Shown here: piece after piece, positions 11,611 through 23,451 of the stretch
Layout of the letters: each line of letters starts with the position of its first letter
Position numbering within the stretch: position 1 is the stretch's first letter
DNA from: Tillus elongatus
Taxonomy: Eukaryota; Arthropoda; Insecta; Coleoptera; Cleridae
NCBI GenBank assembly: GCA_964006375.1
Contig: OZ023263.1
Span: forward strand, 137,078,063-137,142,062
Length of the DNA: 64,000 nucleotides
Direction of reading: 5' to 3'
Made by a program: the position numbers and the translations under genes
Notes under the pieces: model-generated
Told to the model about the DNA's origin: nothing
Databases searched by the model: none
What the model saw: the letters and a program-made list of their open reading frames with translations, nothing else

Positions 11611-13816
11611 TTTGCCTTACATTTCACAGCATTTTTATTGTATTTTTCATGATCTACGTCCTAAAATAAGGCTGTATACAAAATTTCATCAATATCAGAC
11701 ATTACGAGTAGAAAACAGATATTAACTTTATTCGCTAATAGTTTTCATGTCATTGAACTGCAATAATCTCACATTTGACGTTGGCTCTATGAACTTAAAT
11801 AGAATAGAATAACCTCAATTACGAGAGAACACATACGATGTGTAAATGTGAAGAAATTTCAATTAATTAAATTCATGATCATAAAATCACAGTAGCGATG
11901 AAAGTTTACATTAACATTTTTCAAAGATTTATGAGAAGATAAGATCACCGTTTGGGAGATCATGAGATGTGTGGATAACTTTATTCAGATTGATGTACTG
12001 TATAGAATTTGATTTTAAAACAGCATCAAACTGTTTTCCATGCCTTGTAATATCTGCATTACTACTTCTCTACTTTGATTTTGGGAACGAAGTAATGGTA
12101 TAGAAGATTATCCCAAACTGCCAACGTGAGTAGCTTATATCCTCAAGTAAAGTCTTTGCTATACAAACATATTTTGAAATCAGAATTTGCGTGTGAATTA
12201 ACCAGAATACTACTGCCATATATTTATCCAGGTTACCGTGCAATGCTGCATAATTTTCAAATTGGCGTTCACTGATTGTCATTTGTTCAATGAAAAGTAT
12301 TGGTACGATTTAGACTTTGAGTAACATATCAAACAAAATTATGCAAACTATGGTTAAAAATGATGAATGTGTCATCAACAATCTCTTCAAATCAACAGGA
12401 ATGCAGCTCTTTATTCTCAGACTTCTACTGGTATTGGCAGCCCGTACAGAATGCTATTCTAATATCCTGACCTGAGCTGACGGAAGTTGATGAAACTGGG
12501 CATTAGAATGAACAACAGAGTTAAACGATTGCACATTACAGCAAGTTACATGAGCTTGAAAATTTATGGCTTCCTAGTTCGAAGCACCTGTTAACATTTT
12601 AGTGTAAACGATCTAAATGTTAATGATCTATTAATAGGTTATAAAATAGTGATTTTGTGGGGAACCACAATCTCAAATACCCACAATTTGATGTCGCGAA
12701 GTCATAATTGACAGGACCAAGTCTCAGTGATCAAGTCTTAAGTACATATTTAGTAGAAGGTGAATGATTAATATTTTTGTTAATGTCAACATGCGATCTA
12801 GAAAACAAGACGTCCTTACATTTGACTCAAGTACATCTACTACAAAAATGTAACTTTTCAATAAGGCTTCATTAACCAAGTAATCAACATTTCATAGCAC
12901 ACCTGCACAAAATATTTCTGTCGTTTGAAGGTGAACATACATACTAGGTACTGCATTTCATCCAGGATATATTTTTTCACCAAATATAATCATTCAAAAA
13001 TTTATTGGTAACTCTCAACACTTTTTTGCTTTTGAGTCAAGATACAATAAAAATTGAGTTTCTTATGTCGAGTTTTAATGAAAATATATGCTTCCAGTTA
13101 GCCATGGTACCAGTAAATGATTTTTGTGAGACACTATTACTAGTCAGTTGCTTAATAAATGTTCTAATAATTTGTCACATTCAGTAATTCAATACTCAAT
13201 ATTCCCGTAATGAATGTATAAAAAATAGAAACAGGATACTGTGAAGCGTTCTTAACTTAATATATAATATGTTGTGCACATTTTATTTATAAGCGCCAAC
13301 TTAGGGTTACTTTTACTTTGTTGACAACTGTCAACTGTCAGCCGCAACTAACACTAACATATGACAGCTAAATTATTTGAACTACACTGTTTAACGAGCT
13401 ACCGTATTAACGATCTAATTAATGTAGCAAAGGTAGTTAATATGAATAGTTATTTTTCCCTGGTAACTAGCAGTGATACATCTATCCCTGCTTACAGGTC
13501 ATAATCGGTATAGTTGTTTGGGTTGCATACATCATGCACGTTTGTGAGACATAAATAAAGCCATATTATGACTATACCTATAGTGGAGCCTATTGTAACT
13601 AGGTATGGGTACATTTTATTCCTAAATATGCGAAGGTGTGTTTCTCGGCTAAGTTAATGACAATAAATGTGAAAACTCCGCCCCTTAGGACCGCCTTTGA
13701 TGCAGAAATGACCACTAAAGCTATTGGGGCCGAATGACTTCGACCCGACTTGAAACACAATGATCCCATTATGACCGGACTGCTCAAGATTCTAACGCAA
13801 TTATGACCGATACACA
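11611..13816. other. No recognisable feature
   Basis: AT-rich sequence after the satellite array. No coding exon, repeat shared with the rest of the window or RNA gene was recognised. The longest frames are about 70 codons and look random. Confidence 0.5.
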
Positions 13817-15526
<1,710 letters not shown>

Positions 15527-16408
15527 CGGGTAAGGGGTATCAGTGACGACGTACATGACAAGCTGACGAGTGTGCAAGAGGTACAAGCGGAGGTACAGGA
15601 GAAAATGCAATCACTAGAAAAGAAGTACGATACCCTAGTCAAGGGAAACATCAGACTCGACGATAGCCACATAAGAATTAAGGTTCTCACATTTGATGGT
15701 CCAGTCCCATGGGGTATTTATCTACGCCAATTCGAAGCCGCTGCTACAGCAAATGGTTGGGGCGAGAGAGAGAAAGCGACCTCGTTAATAGTAGCTCTCA
15801 GAGAAGATGTCCTTGATGTGCTTCAAGGAATTCCCAGGGAAGAGCAGGACAGTTTCGACAGCATTCGGTCTTACCTAGAAATGAGATTTGGAGACCAGCA
15901 TCTACAACAGCTGTATCAAACTCAGCTAAGAAGTCGCTGTCAGAAATCGGGCGAAACTATGCAACAATTTGAAGCCAACGTTGGCAGACTAACACGATCA
16001 GCTTACCCCACAGCTCTGGTGGAATTTTTGAACCAGCTGTCGCTGCAAACATTCATTGACGGCATCAGGGATACCGACACTCAACAGGCGCTGAGGATGG
16101 CGAGACATAAAAACTTGAACGATGCTTTGGCATATTCGGTAGAATTTGAAGCTGCCAAGCAAGCCTCTAAAGGCAATGTGAGGGTTCGCAGTCTCCAAAT
16201 TCCAGAAGAGGAAAATAAACCAGACTTGTCCACGGTTGTGCAGCGATTGGAGAAACTAGAAGAACAGATGAAGCACACGACTCATAAGGAGCCAACGCAA
16301 GCTCATTGTGCAAGTGCCATGCTCTGTTGGAACTGTGGCAAGGTGAGACACATAAGAAGTGAATTCCGGGCCCCAAGATCATTTTCAACCCACGCACAGG
16401 AAAACTAA
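15527..16408 (+). pseudogene. Ty3/gypsy gag, 5'-truncated
   Basis: The frame is open from the hAT junction at 15527 to a stop at 16406-16408, and no ATG lies at its start, so the N-terminus was lost. It shows a coiled-coil-rich start (EVQEKMQSLEKKYDTLV), a capsid-like core (FEAAATANGWGEREKA, then LRSRCQKSGETMQQF) and a C-terminal zinc knuckle in which CWNCGKVRHIRSEF has Phe in place of the last Cys. Gag forms the virus-like particle and binds RNA. The damaged knuckle and missing start make it non-functional. Confidence 0.85.
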
Positions 16409-16461
16409 ATGCAGCTAGCTTTAGGCGGCGAGAGCTGGCTGCCCACCACAATATCCCGAAG

Positions 16462-17052
16462 TTGACAACTATTTCACTGGTCAACGATTCTGGCAACACG
16501 CTCAGCGTAGACGGATACATCAGTGACAAGAAGGCTCAAATGGTTGTAGACACTGGAGCATCTAAAACGATTATCCGTCGTGATATAGTACCAAGATGGC
16601 GGGTAAGAGAGCCAGAAAGAATCTACAAAGTGACCGCAGCTGGTGGCGAACTGATTCACGTATTTGGTGAGACTGAGGTCGAGCTGCAAATTGGAGCTTG
16701 GAAAACCAAACAGCGAGTTATTGTTGCCGCCATATCAGACCCCATTATACCTGGACTAGATGTTCTACAAGGTCACAGTGTCAAGTTAGACCTCCAGAAC
16801 AATGTTTTAAATATCGGTGATGAGGCAGTAGTCATGTCGACTGTCAATAACCTTGCGATTCGAAAACTCACGGCCAAAGAAGATGTCGTTGTGAGAGCCC
16901 AGAGTGAAAGTATTGACCCAGTGAACATAGTTGGAGACATTTCGGGACAAGTGGTGGGTATTATAGAACCGGAAGACAACGATCTTTTTAAGAAAGCTCT
17001 ACTAGTCGGAAAACTCTTATTCAAGCAAAAGAGCTGGCTGCTGTCAGAATAG
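16462..17052 (+). pseudogene. Ty3/gypsy aspartic protease region
   Basis: The frame contains the aspartic protease signature MVVDTGASKTIIRR at about residues 27-40, followed by VIPGLDVLQ-like sequence (here IIPGLDVLQGHSV), as in retropepsins that cleave Gag-Pol. It ends in a stop at 17052, after which RT resumes in another frame at 17067. In an intact element protease and RT are one polyprotein, so this is a frame break. Confidence 0.85.
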
Positions 17053-17066
17053 CCAACCTTAAGAGT

Positions 17067-18011
17067 TTGGATCAGAAGATTTCCAAAGGTTCCAAAATCG
17101 GAACATTCTCGCCAGTAACCATCATACGGCGTTGCCACGACCAAGAAGACCCAGCCTCGTCCATCCAGGATGAACCACTTCCAGAACATCTACGAGATGT
17201 CTTAGCAGAAGCTAGTGGATATGTTTCTCCACAACAAAAGCAAGCAGTGGCTAAACTGCTGTCGACATATCGCAACGTTTTCGTAACCGACAAGAACGAT
17301 TTTGGAAGGACAGACCTAGTACACCATCGCATTGAGACTGGGACAGCTGTACCAATCAAGCAACCACCGCGAAGAGTACCATTGGCAAAACAGTACGAAG
17401 TTGACACCATGCTAAGAGAGATGAAGCAGGCACGAGTTATAGAACCATCGCAAAGCCCTTGGGACTCTCCAGTAGTGTTAGTTAAAAAGAAAGATGGCTC
17501 CACGAGGTTCTGTGTAGATTACCGCCGGTTAAACCTTGTCACTAAGAAAGACAGCTATCCACTTCCCAGAATTGATGATACACTTGATACACTGGCAGGT
17601 GCAAGATGGTTTTCGACATTGGACTTGAAAAGTGGCTACTGGCAAGTCAAGCTTGAGCCCAAAGCCAAAGAAAATACTGCGTTTACCACTGGTAGTGGAC
17701 TGTGGCAGTTCAACGTCATGACATTTGGGTTGTGTAATGCTCCAGCCACTTTTGAGCGTCTAATGGAGGCAGTTTTAAGAGGTCTACACTGGAAAACATG
17801 TCTCGTGTACCTAGAGGACGTCATTATCTTAGGAAAGTCGTTCGAAGATCACATGAAGAATGTCGAACAAGTGTTTCAGAAACTAAAGGGAGCCAATTTG
17901 AAATTAAATCCGAAGAAATGCTGTCTCTTTCAAAAAGCAGTCAAGTACTTAGGCCGCATTATCACTCCGATGGAGTCAAAACCGACCCAGAGAAGACAGA
18001 CTGTATTATGA
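17067..18011 (+). pseudogene. Ty3/gypsy reverse transcriptase
   Basis: The RT domain is nearly complete: WDSPVVLVKKKDGSTRFCVD (fingers), YPLPRIDDTLDTLAGARWFS, TLDLKSGYWQVKL (first catalytic Asp) and FGLCNAPATFERLM. The usual YLDD box reads YLED, so one of the two catalytic carboxylates is Glu. The frame breaks at 18011, in the connection region, and RNase H resumes at 18089. RT copies the element RNA into DNA; the altered box and shifts argue against activity. Confidence 0.9.
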
Positions 18012-18088
18012 ATTGAAACATTCCAACCAATGTACATCAGCTGCGAAGCTTTCTGGGCCTCTGCATATATTACCGCCGTTTTGTAAAG

Positions 18089-18480
18089 GTGTTTGCTGAC
18101 ATCGCGAAACCTTTGCATAAACTGACGGAAGAAAAGACACCCTTCATTTGGACCAATGATTGTGAAAATGCATTCGAGACACTCTGTTCATCCCCGATTC
18201 TGACATCCCCAGCCTGGTCTCAGGTTTATTGTGGACATGGACGCGAGCAATGTTGGTATTGGAGGTGTTTCGCAGGAACAGGGAGGCCAAGAGAAGGTGG
18301 TAGGGTATTTCAGCAAGGCCCTTTCCAAAGCAGAAAGAACTATTGCGTGACGAGAAAAGAACTTCTAGCCATTATCAAGACGTTGGAGCATTTTCACAAA
18401 TATCTATATGGTCAAGAATTTCTCCTGAGAACCGACCACGTAGGGACGTTGGTTTCTTCAATTTAAAAATCCAGAGGGGC
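18089..18480 (+). pseudogene. Ty3/gypsy RNase H, first part
   Basis: It starts with FADIAKPLHKLTEEKTPFIW, the thumb-to-RNase H linker. A frame-shifted stretch (about 18225-18340) follows, in which the VDMDASNVGIGGV-like core is read in another frame. Then come RKELLAIIKTLEHF and FLLRTDH. A further shift occurs at about 18440, and the coding sequence stops at 18480 where the hAT element is inserted. The reading resumes precisely at 20201 (GRQHGNADALSRRP region). Confidence 0.85.
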
Positions 18481-19366
18481 CAGTGACGATTTCTCCTAGT
18501 GAGCTAGGTGTGCGCCGCACACCCTAAAATATAATTAAAATGTGCACAGTTAAATATGTTTTATTTCTTTTTCCCTTAGTCTTAATACACTACATATGTT
18601 ATGACAATCGATTTTATTTACTTATTTGATTTCATAAATAGTCGGTTAATAGTGACTTGGAATGAAGTCGGCACCACGTCTTCATTCGGAAATATGAGTA
18701 GGTCAATAGCAACTGGGAATGAATTCGGGTTAGGTGTGCGTTGTTATTTCCCAACAACTTCACTCGACAGAGCTGTATTGGTATACAATACAGTCCCCCA
18801 CCCATGTGTTTAAAATAGTAAGGAAATACCATTCGTTTTAACACTGCAGTGAGCGGTAAAAATACCGCTCAAGACAAATGAATGGAACGCCGGTTTAACA
18901 AACGTTGTGATAGCATTATTTACAAACATTACAACTGCGCTTGCCTGGACCACAGTATTCTAGAATCAAAGACTATAATACATTTTAGTAAATTTTCGTA
19001 GAAAAAATTCACTAATGGGGAGATCTCGACTTTTGAATTTTGAAAAATTGTTTGCAAATGAGCGCGAACTAGGACCCCTAGAACCCATATCCGGGGTCAG
19101 TTTCAATTTTTATATATTTAATTTGAGTCAAGTTTTAAAATATAGAAATTTTTGATTAAAATGAAGAAACTGATTTCAAGTACCATCCATATTTCTAGAA
19201 ATTGTAATGGTATATAATGAGGTGAGGTAATTTTGGAGATTAGAAATCAGATGACAGAACTTTAGAACAATTGACATTTAGATTAAAATTTAGTCAAAAT
19301 TGCATCATTTGCAGTCACAAGTTCAGACTTATTTGTAAGATGCTTTGTACTATTTATATAACAATA

Positions 19367-19457
<91 letters not shown>

Positions 19458-20025
19458 GGTATCACACCGATAAATCAAAATATAATCGGCCGATTTTGAT
19501 AAAATTTGGCATGTACCTTCCTTCTGTAAATGTATTGGATAATTTCGTTAGTCAGGAAAATCGGACGAGGTTTTCCGGGAAAATTTTGAGTTTTATTCGA
19601 AAAAAATTTGTATCTCAAAAAATAAAAAAGATAAGATAACCAAATTTGGTAGGTAGGTTTACCATATAAAAATTAAACTATACACCAAAATTTAGATTTC
19701 TATGTTGCAAGATAAAAAAGTTATAATAAAATATTTTGTGCCAGATCATTTCTATGAAAATTCACTACCATAACGCACTTGCTGCATCCAGGATTTTTAC
19801 ACATTTTATTATTTAGTACCATATTAACATTGAACTACTTTTAATGTTTACAGTTTTCACCCCGTTCCGGACAGTGCTAACGCTAACACAAATTTGTGTG
19901 AAGAGATGAGCTTGATAATAATTCCATGTTCTTTTCGTGTTTTAAAGTTTTAAGTGATTTTTTAATTTGTTAGTGTTGCAGTGGGAAATTAATTTATTTA
20001 TCTACGTATCATTCCCATATAGGTC

Positions 20026-20108
<83 letters not shown>

Positions 20109-20192
20109 ATTTAGTCTTAATAATTTTTAAAACCACCACTAACAGCAACTCGTTACCGCACACCCGAACATTTTGGTCAGGAGACGCCACTG
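18481..20192 (+). mobile_element. hAT-N1 copy 2, complete, 8-bp TSD
   Basis: The ends are CAGTGACGATTTCTCC and GGAGACGCCACTG, imperfect TIRs of hAT type. An exact 8-bp target duplication, AGAGGGGC, lies at 18473-18480 and 20193-20200. Removing the element and one duplication restores the gypsy RNase H frame. It is 1712 bp and encodes no transposase. It contains an inverted copy of repeat X (about 19372-19790) and two (TA)n tracts (19372-19454 and 20029-20104). Confidence 0.95.
19372..19790 (-). repeat. Repeat X copy 3 (inverted), with (TA)n
   Basis: Reverse complement of the X unit: the (TA)n tract comes first (19372-19454) and the unit ends with CGCACTTGCTGCATCC near 19787. It lies within hAT-N1 copy 2. 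Confidence 0.75.
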
Positions 20193-20727
20193 AGAGGGGC
20201 AGATGGCGACGTGGCTCGAACGCCTTCAAGAGTACAATTTTACAATCGAACACCGCCCTGGACGACAGCACGGCAATGCCGACGCCCTATCTAGGAGACC
20301 TTGCCCACCAAAATGCAAGCATTGCATCTCTGCCGAAAACAAAGAAGGATTGAATCTCGAAGTGTGTAGGAGGACAACGGTGCAGCCTGTTAACCGATGG
20401 AACCCGCAGAGGTTAATGGAGGACCAAAAAGAAGACCCTGATATCCAACCAATCTACAGATGGAAGGAAACTTGTCACGAAAGACCCACTTGGTCAGAAG
20501 TTAGTGATAAAAGCGTTGCCACCAAAAGTTACTGGGCACAGTGGGACTCCATTGAAATCGAAGGTAATCTTCTGGTCAGGAATTGGGAGTCAGAAGATGG
20601 AACCCGCATATTGAAGCAAATAATCCTTCCGCAGCCAAGAGTTAGGGAGGTAATCGAGGAGATCCATGGCGGGGCAGGTGGAGGCCATTTAGGCGTATCG
20701 TGTGCATCAAGTAAGGGGCCTAAATAA
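20193..20727 (+). pseudogene. Ty3/gypsy RNase H end and integrase N-terminal region
   Basis: It continues the polyprotein after the hAT: ATWLERLQEYNFTIEHRPG, then GNADALSRRPCP, the typical C-terminal end of gypsy RNase H. A linker (QPIYRWKE, then LLVRNWESEDG) and HGGAGGGHLGV follow. The expected HHCC zinc-binding module of integrase is largely deleted: HLGV is followed almost directly by CASSKGPK and a stop at 20727. Integration would be impaired. Confidence 0.9.
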
Positions 20728-20742
20728 AAAACCAGGGGGCGA

Positions 20743-21639
20743 ATGAAGCAGGACAACGTGGGAGCCCCTTTCAAAAGAATTGCAATCGACATAGCTGGTC
20801 CTTTCCCTAGAACAGACGCAGGAAATCGCTATATGCTTGTAGCCATGAATTATTTTAGCAAGTGGCCAGAAGTGTTTGCGGTCCCGAATCAAGAGGCCAC
20901 CACAGTTGCAGAAGTATTGGTGAATGAGTTTTTCTGCAGATTTGGCGCACCACTAGAGCTCCATTCTGACCAAGGACGCAACTTCGAGTCGGCGGTATTT
21001 CAGAAGGTTTGTGAGCTTATGGGAATCAGGAAAACAAGAACTACACCCATGCACCCTCAATCAGACGTAATGGTGGAAAGATTCAATGCTACATTGGAGT
21101 CCCACTTAAGAATATTTGTCAATGAACACCAAACAGATTGGGACCGGTACATTCCACTATTTCTACTGGCATACCGCTCTGCTGTACATGACACTACCGG
21201 ACATACACCAGCCAGCGTGGTTTTTGGGCGAGAGTTGAGACTTCCTCCAGATCTCATATTTGGAAAACTCACAGATGCTCCACGGTCAACTGATGAATAC
21301 AAAAAATATTTGGAAAAAACAATAGAAGCCATCCACTCTGCTGTCGGAATGCATATACGAGTAGAGAGCGACCGCATGAAGACCCATTATGACGTGCGAG
21401 CTAATTCAGATAGTTTTAAGGAAGGAGATCGTGTGTTGTTCTACAATCCAGTACGACGCAAGAGGTGGTCACCGAAACTACAGAAATTATGGGAAGGTCC
21501 TTATAAGGTGGTCAAAAGGATCAATGACGTTGTCTATCGAATTCAGAGGAGCTCGAAGAGCAAGATGAAAGTGATTCATATGCACAGACTTACGCCATTC
21601 CAAGAAATGTCAGAATTCGACCGGGACGATCGAATATAA
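20743..21639 (+). CDS. Ty3/gypsy integrase core and C-terminal domain
   Basis: An open frame of 298 codons. The DDE triad is visible: Asp in KRIAIDIAGPF (about residue 16), Asp in LHSDQGRNFE (about residue 80) and Glu in VMVERFNATLE (about residue 108). The C-terminal GPY-like region is present as LWEGPYKVVKRINDVVYRIQ. Integrase inserts the retrotransposon DNA copy into the genome. The catalytic core looks intact, but the upstream HHCC module is lost and the frame has no natural start, so it is a remnant of pol. Confidence 0.92.
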   Translation: MKQDNVGAPFKRIAIDIAGPFPRTDAGNRYMLVAMNYFSKWPEVFAVPNQEATTVAEVLVNEFFCRFGAPLELHSDQGRNFESAVFQKVCELMGIRKTRTTPMHPQSDVMVERFNATLESHLRIFVNEHQTDWDRYIPLFLLAYRSAVHDTTGHTPASVVFGRELRLPPDLIFGKLTDAPRSTDEYKKYLEKTIEAIHSAVGMHIRVESDRMKTHYDVRANSDSFKEGDRVLFYNPVRRKRWSPKLQKLWEGPYKVVKRINDVVYRIQRSSKSKMKVIHMHRLTPFQEMSEFDRDDRI

Positions 21640-21649
21640 GAGGGGGGCA

Positions 21650-22009
21650 GTGTCACATTTGTCTATGAGAATTAATTTTATGGACTTTCTTTTTTCTATG
21701 GTCAGATGTCGGTTATAAAGTGTGTTGGTAAGAGCGAACACTCTGGAATTATATTTCTAGAAGGGACCAGAAGTGACAGGTATAGAAAAGTGTAGAAAAT
21801 CTAGAATCTCTATGGAGAGTATAAATAGATGAACGGTATATAGAGTGAGTTAGTTCAGTATGAAGTCGGTGTGGTGTAGAATAGTGATCATATAGTATTA
21901 AGCGAGTTAGCAGTAAGTATTGGTGTTTAAGAAGCGATCATAGAAGGCGAATAGTGGAATATAGTTCAATGGACATTTAATAATAGAGATATATATTTTA
22001 GTTGACACA
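21650..22009 (+). repeat. Ty3/gypsy 3' LTR
   Basis: It starts TGTCACATTTG just after the purine tract and ends near GTTGACACA. No second LTR is present for comparison, so the 3' boundary is approximate. Confidence 0.75.
21819..21860 (+). promoter_or_regulatory. LTR core promoter: TATA box and TCAGT initiator
   Basis: A TATAAATAG box at about 21820 is followed about 35 bp later by TTCAGT (21854-21859), matching the arthropod initiator consensus. The spacing fits an RNA polymerase II start in the LTR. Inferred from motifs only. Confidence 0.55.
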
Positions 22010-22607
22010 GGGGTGTGGTCCCCTAGCCTGGTCATGCGCTGGGCGTTCTCTTGATCGATCAACGCGTGACTTAGCTACTGGACTCCTAGAGACTGGCTCT
22101 ACGTGCCACCCCTGGCGCGACTGTCGGCAATGGGAATAACGCCCAGGGCCGATGGTCTAGTAAAGTCTCAAACCTTCACACACACATCATACACACGCAT
22201 ACAAACACAGACACGAGACACATAGATCGGGTTGGGTTTCTCGGCCTTCGGCGCGGACTCCGAGGAGGGACTCCCAGCGGAGCCTGCTCTGGACTGGCAG
22301 CGCTGTGCAAACCAAGGCTGGTACACCTGGCGCCGTATGGACAGTACAGGGGCCCACCCTCGCCGGTGTAGGGGGCTGCCCTATCATCCATTCGAAAAAT
22401 GCTCGATCGTGTCAGCAGCACCGGGTAGCTCCGGAACAGGGGGTTAGCTGCACGTTGCGGGTCGCCACGGCGTGGCCGCAGAGCCGCTCTTAACGGAATC
22501 AAGTCTCATCATGGATGAAGCGCCGAGGGGCGGTGGGGTGATCTCCCGTATTTATACGCTCACCAAACCATAAGCACACCATCACACACAACCTTTTTCT
22601 AGCAACC

Positions 22608-23451
22608 ATGGACGAGGACAAAGAAGATAAATGTAACGTGCCAAAAATAAGCGAAGAGGTAGAAGGTAGAGAGATCACTGTCTCTCCAAGCAGTTCCAGC
22701 AGGGAACTGGAAGAAACGCTCCTCCGCTCTCCTGGCGGGGCGTCCGGGGTGGAACCGTAGGTGTCCGTCGGGTACGTTGCTGCCTGGGGGAGCGACTGGG
22801 GGGGGGGGGGAACTTCGTCGCCTGCGAGTCTGGCCGGGCCCATGGACGTGTCCATGGGAGGGGCCGAAGACGAGGAGCCGCGAAGGAAGCGGAAGAGAGG
22901 AAGGAAAAGGAAGTGGAGAGCCCAGAAAAGGAGGCGAGAGAGGGAGGAGCTGAGGCAGCAGCGTCATCAGGGGAGTGTTGGCCCTCCAGAGGCGCAGGCT
23001 GCTTGGGCAGCGGCGGCCCCGGGATGACGAGACCCTGAGTTGGCGTCTCAACGACTGGTCCGGGACGACGGTGGGGGAGATCGCCTTCAGCGCCGTAAGG
23101 GCAGGGGGCGCCCCATGGCCAGTTCGGATCGGCTTTTGGCTCAGAAGTCAAGAGGTGGACCTAGAGGATGTTGTCAGGATGCTTGCGCTCCAGAACCGCT
23201 CGTTCAACGTTGAGCAATGGCGGCACCTGGAGACGGCAGGAGGACCTGGGGCATGGCGTCTGGTCTTTTCGGTGGGGCCCGGGGTGGCTCGCGAGCTGGA
23301 CAGGCAAGGCTGGCGGCTGTATTTCGAGTTGGTGACTCTGAGTGTAACCAGAGTTCCGACATGGAGTGCGGCCGCCTCCGCCCGGCCTGCGGCGGGCGAA
23401 CGAACGGGCTCCGACCAGGGTAGGCCTCCGCCCGAGCGGCGTCGCGATTAA
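22608..23451 (+). pseudogene. LINE B ORF1, frameshifted
   Basis: It begins at ATG 22608 (an acidic stretch ending at a TAG about 22758). It continues in another frame with a highly basic segment (RRKRKRGRKRKWRAQKRRR, about 22880-22940) and then in a third frame (22975-23451) with WRHLETAGGPGAWRLVFSVG, DRQGWRLYFEL. The last part resembles the DUF4780-type domain found in ORF1 of insect LINEs, probably RNA-binding. A G10 run at about 22800 is a plausible site of slippage. Broken by at least two shifts. Confidence 0.65.

Larger units (their letters stand above)
15527..22009 (+). mobile_element. Ty3/gypsy LTR retrotransposon, decayed and interrupted
   Basis: In order: gag (15527-16408), protease (16462-17052), reverse transcriptase (17067-18011), RNase H (18089-18480, resuming at 20201), integrase (to 21639), a polypurine tract (GAGGGGGGCAG, about 21639) and a 3' LTR (from 21650). 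The 5' LTR and the start of gag are missing, replaced by a hAT copy ending at 15526. A second hAT copy splits RNase H at 18480/20193. Frame breaks are listed under the parts. The gag-PR-RT-RH-IN order is that of Metaviridae. Confidence 0.95.
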
